Of a stretch of 64,000 nucleotides of DNA, positions 25,271 to 35,392 are shown one piece after another; position 1 is the first letter of the stretch, and the number at the start of each line of letters is the position of its first letter. Where the stretch lies: the NCBI RefSeq assembly GCF_002007215.1, contig NZ_MUHX01000005.1, positions 62,001 through 126,000 of the forward strand, written 5' to 3'. The stretch is from Pyramidobacter sp. C12-8 (GTDB lineage Bacteria > Synergistota > Synergistia > Synergistales > Dethiosulfovibrionaceae). The notes beneath the pieces were generated by a model. It was not told the DNA's origin and ran no database searches. It saw only the letters and a program-made list of their open reading frames with translations. A program made the position numbers and the translations under genes.

Positions 25271-27469
25271 CTACTTCGCGGCTCCCTCCTGGGCGGCAAG
25301 ACGCTTGTTCAGCACCTGCAGCATCTCGCGGGCGGCGGCGGGGATGACCGTACCGGGGCCGAAGATGCAGGCGGCGCCGTGGTCGTACAGGAATTGGTAA
25401 TCCTGCGCCGGGATGACGCCGCCGGCGACGACCATGATGTCGCCGCGGCCGCGCTTTTCCAGCTCTTCGACGAGCTGCGGCAGCAGCGTCTTGTGGCCGG
25501 CGGCCAGCGAGCTCATGCCGACGATGTGGACGTCGTTGTCCACGGCGTCCTGAGCGGTCTCGGCTGGCGTCTGGAACAGCGGCCCGACGTCGACGTCGAA
25601 ACCCATGTCCGCGTAGGCGGTGGCGACCACCTTGGCGCCGCGGTCGTGACCGTCCTGCCCCATCTTGGCGACCATGATGCGCGGGCGGCGCCCTTCGCGC
25701 TTCTCGAAGTCGTCGGTCATCTGGCGGACTTCCTTGATCACTTCGTCGTCGGCGAATTCGCTGCTGTACACTCCGGAAATCGAACGGATCACGGCTTTGT
25801 GCCTCCCGCACACTTTTTCGATGGCAAAGGAAATCTCGCCCAGCGACGCGCGCGCGCGGGCCGCTTCAACTGACAGCTCGAGCAGGTTGCCCTCGCCGCT
25901 TTCCATGGCGTGGGTGATGGTGTCGAGGCACTGCCGCACTTTTTCGGGATCGCGGCCGGCGCGCAGCTTTTCGAGGCGCGCGATCTGCGCCTGGCGCACG
26001 GCGGTGTTGTCGACGTCGAGAATGTCGAGCGGGTCTTCCTTCTCGAGCGGGAAGTAATTGATGCCGACGATCTTTTCGTTGCCGGAGTCGATGTGGGCCT
26101 GGCGGCGGGCCGCGGCCTCTTCGATGCGCATCTTGGGGAGGCCGGTGTCAATGGCCTTGGCCATGCCGCCGAGGCTTTCGACTTCCTGAATGTGCGCCCA
26201 GGCGCGGCGGATCAGCTCGTCGGTGAGGGCTTCCACGTAGTAGGAGCCGCCCCACGGGTCGATGACCTTGCAGACCTTTGTCTCGTCCTGGATGTAGAGC
26301 TGCGTGTTGCGCGCGATGCGGGCGGAAAAATCCGTGGGCAGGGCGATGGCTTCGTCGAGGGCGTTGGTGTGCAGCGACTGGGTGTGTCCAAGCGCGGCGG
26401 CCATGGCCTCGACGCAGGTGCGCGTGACGTTGTTGAAGGGATCCTGGGCGGTCAGGCTCCAGCCCGAAGTCTGCGAGTGCGTGCGCAGCGCCATGGACTT
26501 GGTGTTCTTGGGGTCGAACTGTTTGACGATCTTGCCCCAGAGCATGCGCGCGGCGCGCATCTTGGCCACTTCCATGAAGTAGTTCTTGCCGATGGCCCAG
26601 AAGAAGGAAAGACGCGGCGCGAAATCGTCGATGCCCAGTCCGGCCTTCATGCCGGTGCGGATGTACTCGAGGCCGTCGGCCAGCGTGTAGCCCAGTTCGA
26701 TGTCGGCGGTGGCGCCGGCTTCCTGCATGTGATAGCCGGAAATGGAGATGCAGTTGAACTTGGGCATGTTGCGCGAGGTGAAGGCGAAGATGTCGCCGAT
26801 GATGCGCATGGAGGCCGCGGGGGGGTAGATGTAGGTGTTGCGCACCATGAACTCCTTGAGGATGTCGTTCTGGATCGTGCCGCTCAGGACTTTCATGTCG
26901 ACGCCCTGTTCCTGCGCGGCGACGATGTAGAAGGCCATGACGGGCAGCACGGCGCCGTTCATGGTCATGGAGACGGACATCTGCCCCAGCGGGATGCCGG
27001 AGAAGAGAATCTCCATGTCGAGGATCGAGTCGACGGCCACGCCGGCTTTGCCGACATCGCCGACGACGCGCGGGTGGTCGGAATCGTAGCCGCGGTGCGT
27101 GGCCAGGTCGAAGGCGATGGAGAGCCCCTTCTGGCCGGCGGCGAGGTTGCGGCGGTAGAACGCGTTCGACTCCTCGGCCGTGGAGAAACCGGCGTATTGG
27201 CGCACCGTCCAGGGACGGGCGACGTACATGGTGGGATACGGCCCGCGCAGGAACGGCGGGATGCCGGCCATGGAACCGAGATGGTTCATGCCGGCGTAGT
27301 CGTCGGCGGTATAGAGCGGCTTGACGTCGATCTGCTCCATGGTGCGCGTGCACAGTTCGGAGACGGAACGGCCCGTCTCCCTGAGGACGCGCGCTTCCCA
27401 GTCCTGACGCGATTCGGCGCGGCTTTCTTCCTTGAAGGCGATCTTGGTGAAATCAGGATTCTGATACAT
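25271..27469 (-). CDS. mutB: Methylmalonyl-CoA mutase large (catalytic, B12-binding) subunit
   Basis: A 732-residue subunit that interconverts succinyl-CoA and methylmalonyl-CoA with adenosylcobalamin. The TIM-barrel substrate domain includes [20 protein letters not shown] and [19 protein letters not shown]. The C-terminal B12 domain carries the ligand motif [13 protein letters not shown] (Asp-x-His-x-x-Gly, base-off/His-on binding) and [12 protein letters not shown]. Length is standard. Its start lies 4 bp after the mutA stop, and meaB follows. In a fermenter this supports propionate formation from succinate or the reverse; epimerase and decarboxylase genes are not in the window. Confidence 0.96.
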   Translation of the reverse strand: MYQNPDFTKIAFKEESRAESRQDWEARVLRETGRSVSELCTRTMEQIDVKPLYTADDYAGMNHLGSMAGIPPFLRGPYPTMYVARPWTVRQYAGFSTAEESNAFYRRNLAAGQKGLSIAFDLATHRGYDSDHPRVVGDVGKAGVAVDSILDMEILFSGIPLGQMSVSMTMNGAVLPVMAFYIVAAQEQGVDMKVLSGTIQNDILKEFMVRNTYIYPPAASMRIIGDIFAFTSRNMPKFNCISISGYHMQEAGATADIELGYTLADGLEYIRTGMKAGLGIDDFAPRLSFFWAIGKNYFMEVAKMRAARMLWGKIVKQFDPKNTKSMALRTHSQTSGWSLTAQDPFNNVTRTCVEAMAAALGHTQSLHTNALDEAIALPTDFSARIARNTQLYIQDETKVCKVIDPWGGSYYVEALTDELIRRAWAHIQEVESLGGMAKAIDTGLPKMRIEEAAARRQAHIDSGNEKIVGINYFPLEKEDPLDILDVDNTAVRQAQIARLEKLRAGRDPEKVRQCLDTITHAMESGEGNLLELSVEAARARASLGEISFAIEKVCGRHKAVIRSISGVYSSEFADDEVIKEVRQMTDDFEKREGRRPRIMVAKMGQDGHDRGAKVVATAYADMGFDVDVGPLFQTPAETAQDAVDNDVHIVGMSSLAAGHKTLLPQLVEELEKRGRGDIMVVAGGVIPAQDYQFLYDHGAACIFGPGTVIPAAAREMLQVLNKRLAAQEGAAK

Positions 27470-27473
27470 GGTT

Positions 27474-29621
27474 CTAGCACATCCCCTTTTTCTTCTGCAT
27501 GGCGGTGAGGACCTGGAGGCAGTTGGCTTTCACGTGGATGAAATCGTCGACGCCGGCATCGAGATAGCTCTGTTTGAACTCGGGCGCGGGCGCGCCGGCG
27601 AGGAACACGGTCATGTCGGGGCGCTTCTCCTTGATCAGCTTGGCCAGCGGCGGCACGAGTTCGGGATAGGTGTCGTCGGTCGAACAGATCACGGCGGCGT
27701 CGGCACCGCTTTTCGCGGCGGCCTCGGCGGCCAGCTCCACGGTCTCGAAACCGTCGTTCTTCAGCACCTCGAAGCGAGCCACCTCGAAGAAGCCCGTGCT
27801 GAAATCGGCGCGCGGCTTGTGCTGCGGGATGGGGCCCATGTTGGCGAGGAAAACTTTGACGTTGCCGCCGGTTGTGGCGGCGTAGTCTTCGGTGCGCTTC
27901 CTCAGCGCTTCGTACTGTTCGGTCCAGCGGTGCGGCTCAAGCGGCGCGACTTTGAGTTCGCAGGGCCCGGCGGCGTCGAGAGTTTTCCACAGATCGGACA
28001 GCAGCGCCTCGGCCGCGAACGCCTCGGCGGCGTGGACGACCTGGCCGCCCTTGCCGCATTTGGCGCTTTCGGCCACGTCTTTCAGCGCCTTGGCGAGGCA
28101 GTCGGGGCAGCGGCGTTCTTTGATCTCCGCCACTTTGGCCTCGCGGGCGGCCTTGAACTCGGCCAGGTTGCTTGCGGGCACGTCGAGCGGCGTTTCCGCC
28201 ATGTTGGCGTACATGTTGTTGCCGACGGCGCGTTCGGCGCGAGTGGCGAGCTTCTTGAAGCGGTCGGCGAGCACGGCGCCGATCTCGTTCTGGATCAGGC
28301 CGGACTGCAGCGCCTTGACGAGGCCGCCTTCGGATTCGATTTTCTGGAACAGTTCCCAGACGCGGTCTTCGACCTGGCGGGTCAGCGTCTCCACGTACCA
28401 GGAACCGCCGGCGGGGTCGACGGCGGCGTCGAAGTTGAACTCGGTCTGCATCATGATCTGCTGGTTGCGGGCGATGCGCCGCGCCTGCTCGGTGGCGGGA
28501 CGGACGGCCCAGTCGAAACAGTTGACGTTCATGGCGTCGACGCCGGCCACGGCGGCCGAAAAGGCCTGCGTGGACGTGCGCAGGATGTTGACGTAGGGAT
28601 CGTAGACCGTCGCGGTGAACGGCGAGGTCTCGGCGAACACGTTGACCTTGGCGCTCTCGCCCTCGCAGCCGAAGGCGCGCGCCACGTGCGCCCAGAGCAC
28701 GCGCAGGGCGCGCAGGCGGGCGATCTCCATGAAGAAGTTGGCGCCGAGCCCGACTTCGAAGCGAAGATGGCGGGCGGTCGCGTCGGGGGCAATGCCGCGC
28801 TCCGACATGGCGCGGATCACGGCGACGGCGTCGGCGAGCGCGCAGGCCGTCTCCTGGACGGCGGACGCTCCGGCGTTGGCGTAAATGCTGCCGCGGATCA
28901 GGATCGTGCGCAGCGCGCACTGATGGTTCTCGGCCCAGAGCAGCGTCTGCGCCATCTCATCGTACAAGCTGTCGAGCGAGCGGCTCAGCGAACCGTCGCG
29001 GGCCAACGAGCCGACGGGGTCGGCGCCGACGCAGCCTTTCAGGCTGGAAAGCGCGACGCCGTGCTTTTCGCACCAGGCAGCGATCATGCCCAGCATCGGC
29101 AGGGCCGACGCGCCGGCGGCGATGTGCAGCTCGTGCTCGCTCGGATCGGCGGCGGCGAAAAACTTTTCCAGATGTTCCAGCGCGCAGATGCTGACGCCGC
29201 GACGCTCGCAGGCGGGAACGTCCATACCGTGCGTGCTGGAGTAATCGAGCACCGGGTGGATGGCCGTGGCGCCCCTTTTCAGTTCCTCGGCGGCCAGTTC
29301 GCCGGCTTGGCGCGGGCAGCGCGCATCGACGCCCTGGGCGATCTCCCAGAGACGATCGTGCTGCGGCGCGCTCTTGACGCCTCTCAAAAAGTCCTGCGCT
29401 CCGGGAAAGGCATGGCAGTCTTTCAGATCCGCGACGTTCTCGGCCGTGTAGATGGGCTGAAGCGTGATGCCTTCGAACGTCTTCGTGAACATTTTTTTGT
29501 CGAAGGGCGCCCCCTTCAGAGCCACTTCGGCGGCCTGCTTCCACTCCTCGTACGTGGGGACTTTGAACTCGTCAAAGGTGACAGGAGTGATCGGCGCAGA
29601 TTTCTGCTGGTCTTTTTCCAT
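27474..29621 (-). CDS. mutA: Methylmalonyl-CoA mutase small (non-catalytic) subunit
   Basis: A 715-residue partner of MutB in the heterodimeric mutase. It has the TIM-barrel and a degenerate B12-like domain in which the Asp-x-His-x-x-Gly ligand motif is lost ([19 protein letters not shown] takes its place), as expected for the small subunit, which does not bind cobalamin. N-terminal [20 protein letters not shown] and [10 protein letters not shown] match the family. It is the first gene of the operon; a GGGAGG ribosome site lies about 12 nt before the ATG, and a compact cobalamin riboswitch lies about 130 bp upstream. Ends with a KKKGMC tail directly before mutB. Confidence 0.94.
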   Translation of the reverse strand: MEKDQQKSAPITPVTFDEFKVPTYEEWKQAAEVALKGAPFDKKMFTKTFEGITLQPIYTAENVADLKDCHAFPGAQDFLRGVKSAPQHDRLWEIAQGVDARCPRQAGELAAEELKRGATAIHPVLDYSSTHGMDVPACERRGVSICALEHLEKFFAAADPSEHELHIAAGASALPMLGMIAAWCEKHGVALSSLKGCVGADPVGSLARDGSLSRSLDSLYDEMAQTLLWAENHQCALRTILIRGSIYANAGASAVQETACALADAVAVIRAMSERGIAPDATARHLRFEVGLGANFFMEIARLRALRVLWAHVARAFGCEGESAKVNVFAETSPFTATVYDPYVNILRTSTQAFSAAVAGVDAMNVNCFDWAVRPATEQARRIARNQQIMMQTEFNFDAAVDPAGGSWYVETLTRQVEDRVWELFQKIESEGGLVKALQSGLIQNEIGAVLADRFKKLATRAERAVGNNMYANMAETPLDVPASNLAEFKAAREAKVAEIKERRCPDCLAKALKDVAESAKCGKGGQVVHAAEAFAAEALLSDLWKTLDAAGPCELKVAPLEPHRWTEQYEALRKRTEDYAATTGGNVKVFLANMGPIPQHKPRADFSTGFFEVARFEVLKNDGFETVELAAEAAAKSGADAAVICSTDDTYPELVPPLAKLIKEKRPDMTVFLAGAPAPEFKQSYLDAGVDDFIHVKANCLQVLTAMQKKKGMC

Positions 29622-29655
29622 GATGAATCAAATCCTCCCTGACGCTGAAAATTTT

Positions 29656-29740
29656 GCCCGTTTCCCCGCTGTCGGAAAAAATTCAGCGAAGAGAACGCGC
29701 TTGCGCGGCGAAATCCCGCCCGCGCAAGATTCGCTCTCTG
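29656..29740 (-). promoter_or_regulatory. Likely expression platform of the mutA riboswitch
   Basis: On the minus strand, CTTGCGCGG pairs with CCGCGCAAG in a strong hairpin, followed after about 20 nt by a run of six T. This could be a terminator under aptamer control, with alternative pairing between AGAGCGAA and TTCGCT. Confidence 0.5.
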
Positions 29741-29753
29741 TTCCCCCCGTTTC

Positions 29754-29842
29754 AGGCCGGTATCCTGACTCGCGCGCAGCGCGCTCACAGTGGCGGGGCC
29801 GCTTTGGTCTTTCACCAAATTCCCCGGGCTGAAACTGCATAT
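29754..29842 (-). ncRNA. Compact cobalamin riboswitch upstream of mutA
   Basis: On the minus strand the conserved elements GGGGAATTTGGTGAAAGACC, GCGGCCCCGCCACTGTGAGC and AGTCAGGATACCGGCCTGAAAC are present within 90 nt. The peripheral stems seen in the riboswitch at 23.8 kb are missing, as in the smaller class-II type. It would tie mutase synthesis to cofactor level. Confidence 0.88.
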
Positions 29843-30110
29843 CATGACTTCTCATTCTACAATAAAAATTCCCTCGAATCCACCTCAAAAGAGCAAAAAG
29901 AAACGTGCGGAGGAAAAAAGACGGTTCAAGTTTCAGTGTTGTATTTCGCGCCGCCGAAAAGACGCGAGAGAGAAAACGAACGGCGGCGGCCATGGCTGTC
30001 CAAAGAATTGTTGTTTTCTCTCATGTGCGGGCATTTTTCGTCTGCTAGAATCAGGGCGTGGTTCCCGGAGGCGTCCGTAAGCCTCCGGCGGCAAAGGAGG
30101 TCTGTCTTGC
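29843..30110. other. Divergent intergenic region between mutA riboswitch and a small exported protein gene
   Basis: No gene is supported. It must hold the mutA promoter (minus) and that of the exported protein (plus); a CCGGAGGC...GCCTCCGG hairpin lies at 30067-30089 just before the latter ribosome site. Confidence 0.5.
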
Positions 30111-30560
30111 ATGAAAAAAATATTGGCGTCGAACGTTGTCCTGCTGACGATGCTGTTCTTCTTGTCAGCCGCGCGTCCTCTGGCGGCGATGAGCGTCAAT
30201 TTTTACGATCTGTCGGTCGAGATCCCCGAGGGCTGGTCCTTCAGACAGGGCGAACAGGTCCTGATCTACAACCAGAACGAGAGCGCCGCCGTCATCGTCG
30301 ACCAGGCCGCCACCACCCGGAGCGGCACCGTCAAGAGCGTGGCCGAAAATCTGGCCGACGCGGTGGGCGTGAAAAAGAACGACATCCGCCGCGACAAAAA
30401 AGGCTCGCTGCGCCTGGATTTCGTCCAGAACGGCGAGCCGGTCAACGTCCGCGTGCTGGAAAGCCGCGGCCGCATCCTCATGGTCTACGTCTTCGGCAAA
30501 GACGCCGAAGCCAACAAAATCGCCGCCTCCATCGGCGAAAAAAGCGCCGCCGGCCATTGA
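30111..30560 (+). CDS. Small exported protein of unknown function
   Basis: A 149-residue protein with a Sec signal peptide (residues 1-26, ending ARPLAA-M). The mature part begins VNFYDLSVEIPEGWSFRQGEQV and continues with alternating strands, resembling small PsbP/DcrB-like lipid-free domains that open with a similar IP-x-GW motif, though I do not assign a family. The start ATG is preceded by AAAGGAGG. It is monocistronic, between the mutA regulatory region and a terminator at 30573-30624. It probably acts in the cell envelope. Confidence 0.7.
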   Translation: MKKILASNVVLLTMLFFLSAARPLAAMSVNFYDLSVEIPEGWSFRQGEQVLIYNQNESAAVIVDQAATTRSGTVKSVAENLADAVGVKKNDIRRDKKGSLRLDFVQNGEPVNVRVLESRGRILMVYVFGKDAEANKIAASIGEKSAAGH

Positions 30561-30572
30561 CCGTACGGCGAC

Positions 30573-30624
30573 AAAAATACGCTGCGAAAGGGTCGCTTTG
30601 TCCCCCTTCCGCAGCGTATTTTTT
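30573..30624 (+). terminator. Terminator of the small exported protein gene
   Basis: AAAAATACGCTGCG-AAAGGG pairs with CCCTT-CCGCAGCGTATTTTT and ends in seven T, 13 bp after the stop codon. Confidence 0.88.
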
Positions 30625-30751
30625 ATCCGGCACGCGAGCCGCCGCCCAAAGGCGGGCTGAACGGGACTCTTGGCCGTCTGTTTTGCCCCGCTTCGTTTAT
30701 AATAAGGCCGTTTTCACGCCTCAAAATTTACGCTCTCAAGGAGAATCATCG

Positions 30752-32141
30752 ATGACAGATCCTTTTCGGACGAAAGAGTCCGCTTTCTGCGACTATGCGG
30801 AACAAATCATAACGGCTCATCGCGCCCGCGGCCTTGCCGTCGCCGTCGTCGATCGGAGCGGTACGGCCTATCAGAGATTTTTCGGCTTCCGCGACGCGGC
30901 GCGCCGCCTGCCCGTCGGCGAGAACACGATCTTCGGCCTGGCCTCGGTGACCAAGTCTTTCACCGCGCTGGCGCTGATGCAGCTGGCGGAGCAAGGGCTC
31001 GTCGATCTGCAGGTGCCGGCGTCCGCCTACTGCCCGGAATTCAAAAACGGCGGGCAAGCGCCCGTGAGCGTGGCGCACTTCCTCAGCCACAGCGGCGGCT
31101 ATTTCCCCATGCCGCGAGCGCTGCTGCCCGACCTCCTGAAAAAAACTGGGCGTCGATCCGCGCTCGCAGGAAACGGCTTACGACGACCGCGTCGCCCAGG
31201 CGGCGGTCGAACAGGTCGCGCGCGGTCTGGACGCGCCGGCGCCGCGGCTGGGACGCCCCGGCGAATACATGAGCTACTGCAACGACGGCTACGGCATCCT
31301 CAGCGACATCGTCCGCCGCTGCGGCGGCGAAGGATCGTACGCCCGCTACGTGGAACGCCGCATCCTCGGGCCGCTCGGCATGGGCCGGAGCACCTGCGAG
31401 TTCCTGCGTCCCTCCGAAGACGCCGACACGTCGCTGCTGTACAGCGACGATCTCGGCGTGAGCGAAGGCGACCGCGACTTTTACCGCAGCGCCTTCGTCC
31501 TCAACGGCGGCGGCGCGATGAAATCCACGCTGGCCGACCTGAAAAAATATCTGCGCATGTACCTCAACGGCGGCCGCGGCGAAGCGGGCGCGATCGTCGC
31601 GGAACGGAGCGTCCGCGACATGGTAAGCCCCCGCGTGGCGGCGAAGCATCATCAGTTCTACGGCTACGGGCTGAGCGTCGGCTTCATGCGCGACCTCACG
31701 GTGTACCGCCACGGCGGCAGCCTGCCCGGCGTTTCCTCGCACATCGCCTGGTCGCCGGAACTCGACCGGGGTGTGATCGTGCTGTGCAACACGCAGAACG
31801 TCCCCGTCTCCCTGATCGCCGACGCGCTGCTCAGGATCGCCGCCGGCTGGGAGCCGCCGCCGGAAGACCTCTGGACCGACTGTCCCTGGGAACCGGAAGT
31901 TATCGAAGCGGCCTGCGGGCATTACCGCTCCGGCGAAGGCGCGAAAGTCACCATCGAAAAGGACGGCCGCGGCATTTCCGTCCTCAACGACGGCAAACCG
32001 ATGAGCGTACGCATGGTGCGCGGCCGCATGGCCCTGCTGCGCAGCGGCTTCGCCGTGTCGGAGCTGCGCCCCTGCTTCAACGAAAACGGCGCCGTCTGGG
32101 CCCTGCGCCTGAACGACCGCATCGTGCCGAAAGTCGGCTGA
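30752..32141 (+). pseudogene. Serine hydrolase (beta-lactamase class C/DD-peptidase family), frameshifted at an A7 tract
   Basis: Two frames together make one class-C serine hydrolase of about 462 residues. The first (from ATG 30752, ribosome site CAAGGAG) has LASVTKSFTALALMQLAEQG with the SxxK catalytic pair and reaches PDLLKK. The second resumes as LGVDPRSQETAYDDRVAQAA, contains GEYMSYCNDGYGIL with the Tyr-x-Asn motif and VYRHGGSLPGVSS with the His-x-Gly motif. The break is at seven A (31139-31145); six A would keep the frame. Inactive gene, length-variable tract or sequence error are all possible. The protein would cut or transfer peptides/esters. No signal peptide is visible. Confidence 0.82.
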
Positions 32142-32149
32142 GCGCCTTG

Positions 32150-33484
32150 CTAGCCCAAGTATTTCTTCATCCGATAGTTTTCCACGGCGATAAAAGAGCC
32201 CGTGCAGAGCAAAGAAAGGAACTCCGCGACGGGGATGGCGTACCAAACGCCGTCTGTTCCACAGAACTTCGGCAGGATGTAAAGCATCGGGATCAAGAAG
32301 ACGGTTTGGCGAAGCACGCTGAGCAGCAGAGTCCTCTTCGGCTTTCCGATCGACTGAAAATACACCTGCCCGACCGCCTGGACAGTGGCGAGAGGAAACA
32401 GCAGCGTCAGTTTTTCCAGACCGTCCGCGGCGTAAGGCATGATCCGTCCGTCCCCGTTGGTGATGACCGACATTATTGCCGCGGCCCGAAGATGAAAGAG
32501 CAGCCAGCCGCCGATGCCGATGACGAAGGCGAGGAACATCGACTTATAAAGAGTTTCTCTGGCCCTCGCGTAGGCTCTTGCTCCGTAATTGTAGCCGATG
32601 ATCGGCTGACTGCCCTGTCCGATCCCGAAGACGGGCATCAAAACGATGGAATACGTGATGTTTATGGCGCCGTAAGCGCCGACGGCAAAATAGTTTTCGT
32701 AGCGCAGCAGTTGATTGTTCGCAGCCGCGGCGATCAGCGAGGAGACGACCTGAGTGAAAAACGTGGAGAGTCCCGCGATGTATATGTCCAGCACGTCGCG
32801 ACACTTCAGTCTCAGACCTTTCGGATCGACGCGGCACGACTTCGCCTTTTTCGACAGGAGCCGGAGCATGCACAGCAGCAGCACGAACTGCGAGATCACC
32901 GTGGCCAGCGCCGCGCCGCCGATCCCCATGCCGAAAGGAAAGAGAAAAATGAAGTCAAGGAAAACGTTGAGCAGCGCGCTGGCGGCCGTGCACAGCATCG
33001 CTTTCCCCGGAAAGCCGATCACCCTGTTTATGTGATACAGTCCCGTGCCTGTGATCATCAGCGGCAGGCCCCGCGCGATCACCGTCAGATACTCTCTGCC
33101 GTAGGGGATGGTGCTGCCGCTGGCGCCGAAAAAATACAGCACTTCGTCAAGAAATGCGGATACGCCCAAGAAGACGATGGCCGAGGTCGCCGCCAGGGCG
33201 ACCAGCGCGCCGCCGATCAGTTCCTCGACCCGCTGCTGCTGTCTTTCTCCCATTTTGATCGCGATGAGAGAGGCCGCGCCGATGCCAATCCATACGCCGA
33301 AAGCCTGAAGCACCAAAAAGACCGCGCTAGCGACGCTCATGCTCGAAAAAGCCTCCGCGCCGACGGCGTAGCTTACGAATATTCTGTCCGCTAGGTTATA
33401 GACGGCATTGACAAGCATGCCTACTGTCGCCGGCACAGAGTAATAAAATATCAACCTGACGATATTGTCTCTCTCCAGATTCAT
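32150..33484 (-). CDS. MATE-family multidrug/sodium antiporter
   Basis: A 444-residue membrane protein with about 12 hydrophobic helices in two homologous halves, normal for MATE exporters of the DinF/NorM/MepA type. YYSVPATVGMLVNAVYNLADRIFVSYAVGAEA and PIIGYNYGARAYARARET are typical MATE segments. The ATG at 33482-33484, after GGGGAGGGAG, is chosen over an upstream in-frame ATG. It is convergent with the broken serine hydrolase, with only 8 bp between stops and no terminator there. Substrates probably are cationic drugs or metabolites; coupling ion is unknown. Confidence 0.9.
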   Translation of the reverse strand: MNLERDNIVRLIFYYSVPATVGMLVNAVYNLADRIFVSYAVGAEAFSSMSVASAVFLVLQAFGVWIGIGAASLIAIKMGERQQQRVEELIGGALVALAATSAIVFLGVSAFLDEVLYFFGASGSTIPYGREYLTVIARGLPLMITGTGLYHINRVIGFPGKAMLCTAASALLNVFLDFIFLFPFGMGIGGAALATVISQFVLLLCMLRLLSKKAKSCRVDPKGLRLKCRDVLDIYIAGLSTFFTQVVSSLIAAAANNQLLRYENYFAVGAYGAINITYSIVLMPVFGIGQGSQPIIGYNYGARAYARARETLYKSMFLAFVIGIGGWLLFHLRAAAIMSVITNGDGRIMPYAADGLEKLTLLFPLATVQAVGQVYFQSIGKPKRTLLLSVLRQTVFLIPMLYILPKFCGTDGVWYAIPVAEFLSLLCTGSFIAVENYRMKKYLG

Positions 33485-33680
33485 TTTTTCTCCCTCCCCT
33501 ACAGCTTTTTGACGGCGCGGGCGCCGTTTTATATCCGCCGGCACATTGAAGCTTCGCGGTCTTTTGCGGGAACAGCGCGGACCTTCCCCTCTTGCGCCAT
33601 CCCGCCGTGTTTTTCAGCGCGTTTTCCGGCCTTCCCTCCTGAGCAATCGGTCACAGCTCTCTGCCAAACATTTTACATGA

Positions 33681-33713
33681 AAAAAACGCTGATCGAAGTG
33701 ATCAGCGTTTTTT
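33681..33713. terminator. Terminator after the first peptide-binding-protein gene
   Basis: AAAAAACGCTGATC (33681-33694) pairs with GATCAGCGTTTTTT (33700-33713) with a 5-nt loop; A/T runs on both sides make it bidirectional. It lies 64 bp after the stop of the binding-protein gene at 33777. Confidence 0.88.
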
Positions 33714-33776
33714 TCGTGGGACAGGCCCGTCGGCGAAACGATCGTGTTCGTTTTTGCGCGCGCCGCGAGGTCGCGG

Positions 33777-35294
33777 TTACTCGTAAAAGACGGTGTTCAG
33801 CGGGTTCAGCGTGCCGTGGTAAAAGCCGTTGGCGCCTCTAAGGTTTTTATTGGCGCCGTAGAGCGTGTCGGCGATGGCCAGACAACACCAGGGGTTCAGC
33901 TCGTCGATACGCTCGCAGAGGCGCGCGTAGATTTCGGCGCGTTCGGGGCCGTCCTCGGTCACGGCTCCCTTTTCGAGAAGCTCGTCCACTTCCTTGTCCT
34001 TCAGACAAACTCTGTTGGTCGAGCCAGCGAAGCGCGAGTGCATGGCGGTCTTGATGTAGGCGTCGGGATCGGGATTGACGCTGGATCCCCAGCCGATCAT
34101 GAAGACGGGGAGATTGCCGTTTTTCAGCTGTTCGAGAAAACTGCCCCACTCGAGCACGTTGATCTGCACGGTCACGCCGACGTCGGCGAGCATGGACTGG
34201 ATGATTTCGGCGTAGTTGCGGCGCTGCTTGCTTTCGTTCGTGTAAAGCGTAAACGACAAATCGGCCGCGCCCGCTTCTTCGAGGAGTTTCCGCGCCTTGT
34301 CGGGGTCGTATTCCGGCGGGACCGGCGCGGGGAAATAGTTGTGGATCGGCAGCAGCACGCTAGACGGCACGACGCCGAGCCCGTGGTAAACGACGTTCAG
34401 AGCGGCTTCGCGGTCGATGGCGAGAGCGATGGCGCGGCGGACCCGCGGGTCGTCGAAGGGCGGCGTCTGCGTGTTGAATCCCATGTAGGTCAGCGCCAGC
34501 CCGGGCTTGTGGTACACCTTGACTTTTCCTTCGTTTTCAAGGCGTCTGAAATCGCTGTTGGGGATGTCGTAGATGAGGTCGACGTTGCCCGTTTCGAGTT
34601 CAATCACACGGCTGGCTGGTTCGGGGATCGTGCGCATGATCAGGCTCTTGAAGCGTGGCTTCGCGTCCCAGTAGTCGTCGAAGCGCTCGAAGGCGACATG
34701 GTCGCCTTCCAGCGTTTCCGAAAATTTGAAAGGCCCGGTCCCGATCGGACGGCGGCCGTAATCGTCGCCTTCGGCTTCGACCGCCGCCTTGTTCAGGACG
34801 TAACTGGAGGAGTGGTTCAGGTAGGAAAGAAAAGCCGCCATGGGCGATTTTGTTTTAACCCGGAACGTGTACCTGTCGACGATCTTGAAACCGTCGGGAT
34901 CGATGTTGGCGCCGTAGGCCCTGACCGCCGCGGCTTTGGGCGTCGTCATGCGGTGCAGCGTGAAAACGGCGTCTTCCGCGGTCAGTTCCGCGCCGTTGTG
35001 GAACTTGACGCCTTTGCGCAGCGTGATCTCGTAGGTGAGGGGATCCAGCTTTTTCCAGCTCTTGGCGAGGCGGCCGATCAGTTTTTTGTCGCGGGAAAAA
35101 TCGAACAGCGGCTCATACATCTGGATCATATAAGTGCTGGAGACCGTGTCGCTGGTCATCTGAGGATCGAAAGACTTCGCGTCGGCCGGCATACCGACGG
35201 ACAGCAGCTCCTTTTCCGCCGCGGCGATATTGCCGGTCTGCAGAAACACGAAAAGAAGTACGAAGAATGCCGTTTTGGGAGGTTTCACGTTCAT
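33777..35294 (-). CDS. Peptide ABC transporter substrate-binding protein 1
   Basis: A 505-residue periplasmic family-5 binding protein (DppA/OppA type). Residues 1-27 are a signal peptide (FFVLLFVFLQTGNIAAA-E). Typical blocks: PADAKSFDPQMTSDTVSSTYMIQMYEPL, LRKGVKFHNGAELTAEDAVFTL, RRPIGTGPFKF and NTQTPPFDDPRVRRAIALAIDRE. It is the last gene of the dpp operon and a close paralogue of the next binding protein upstream. The start at 35294 is chosen for its ribosome site (GAAGGAGG) and signal peptide; the frame itself is open much further. Two binding proteins likely widen the peptide range of one permease. Confidence 0.9.
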   Translation of the reverse strand: MNVKPPKTAFFVLLFVFLQTGNIAAAEKELLSVGMPADAKSFDPQMTSDTVSSTYMIQMYEPLFDFSRDKKLIGRLAKSWKKLDPLTYEITLRKGVKFHNGAELTAEDAVFTLHRMTTPKAAAVRAYGANIDPDGFKIVDRYTFRVKTKSPMAAFLSYLNHSSSYVLNKAAVEAEGDDYGRRPIGTGPFKFSETLEGDHVAFERFDDYWDAKPRFKSLIMRTIPEPASRVIELETGNVDLIYDIPNSDFRRLENEGKVKVYHKPGLALTYMGFNTQTPPFDDPRVRRAIALAIDREAALNVVYHGLGVVPSSVLLPIHNYFPAPVPPEYDPDKARKLLEEAGAADLSFTLYTNESKQRRNYAEIIQSMLADVGVTVQINVLEWGSFLEQLKNGNLPVFMIGWGSSVNPDPDAYIKTAMHSRFAGSTNRVCLKDKEVDELLEKGAVTEDGPERAEIYARLCERIDELNPWCCLAIADTLYGANKNLRGANGFYHGTLNPLNTVFYE

Positions 35295-35336
35295 GTTTTT
35301 TCCTCCTTCGCTCGTCCAATGCGACATGAATTCTGT

Positions 35337-35378
35337 AAAATCAGGCGCCGAAACTGAAGAGTCTCGGCGCCTGATTTT
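35337..35378 (-). terminator. Hairpin between the two binding-protein genes
   Basis: AAAATCAGGCGCCGA pairs with TCGGCGCCTGATTTT (15 bp, 12-nt loop), with T-rich 3' end on the minus strand. Likely a terminator or processing stem giving high mRNA for binding protein 2. Confidence 0.85.
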
Positions 35379-35392
35379 ATTGCCAGTGAATC

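Noticed and set aside
31139-31145. Programmed -1 ribosomal frameshift at A7 in the serine hydrolase
   Set aside because: The downstream frame needs a +1 shift (one A skipped), so the canonical -1 slippery-site mechanism does not fit.
29654-33394. 1246-codon plus-strand open frame
   Set aside because: Passes through the riboswitch, a small gene and the antisense of the MATE gene; only its middle part codes for the first half of the serine hydrolase.
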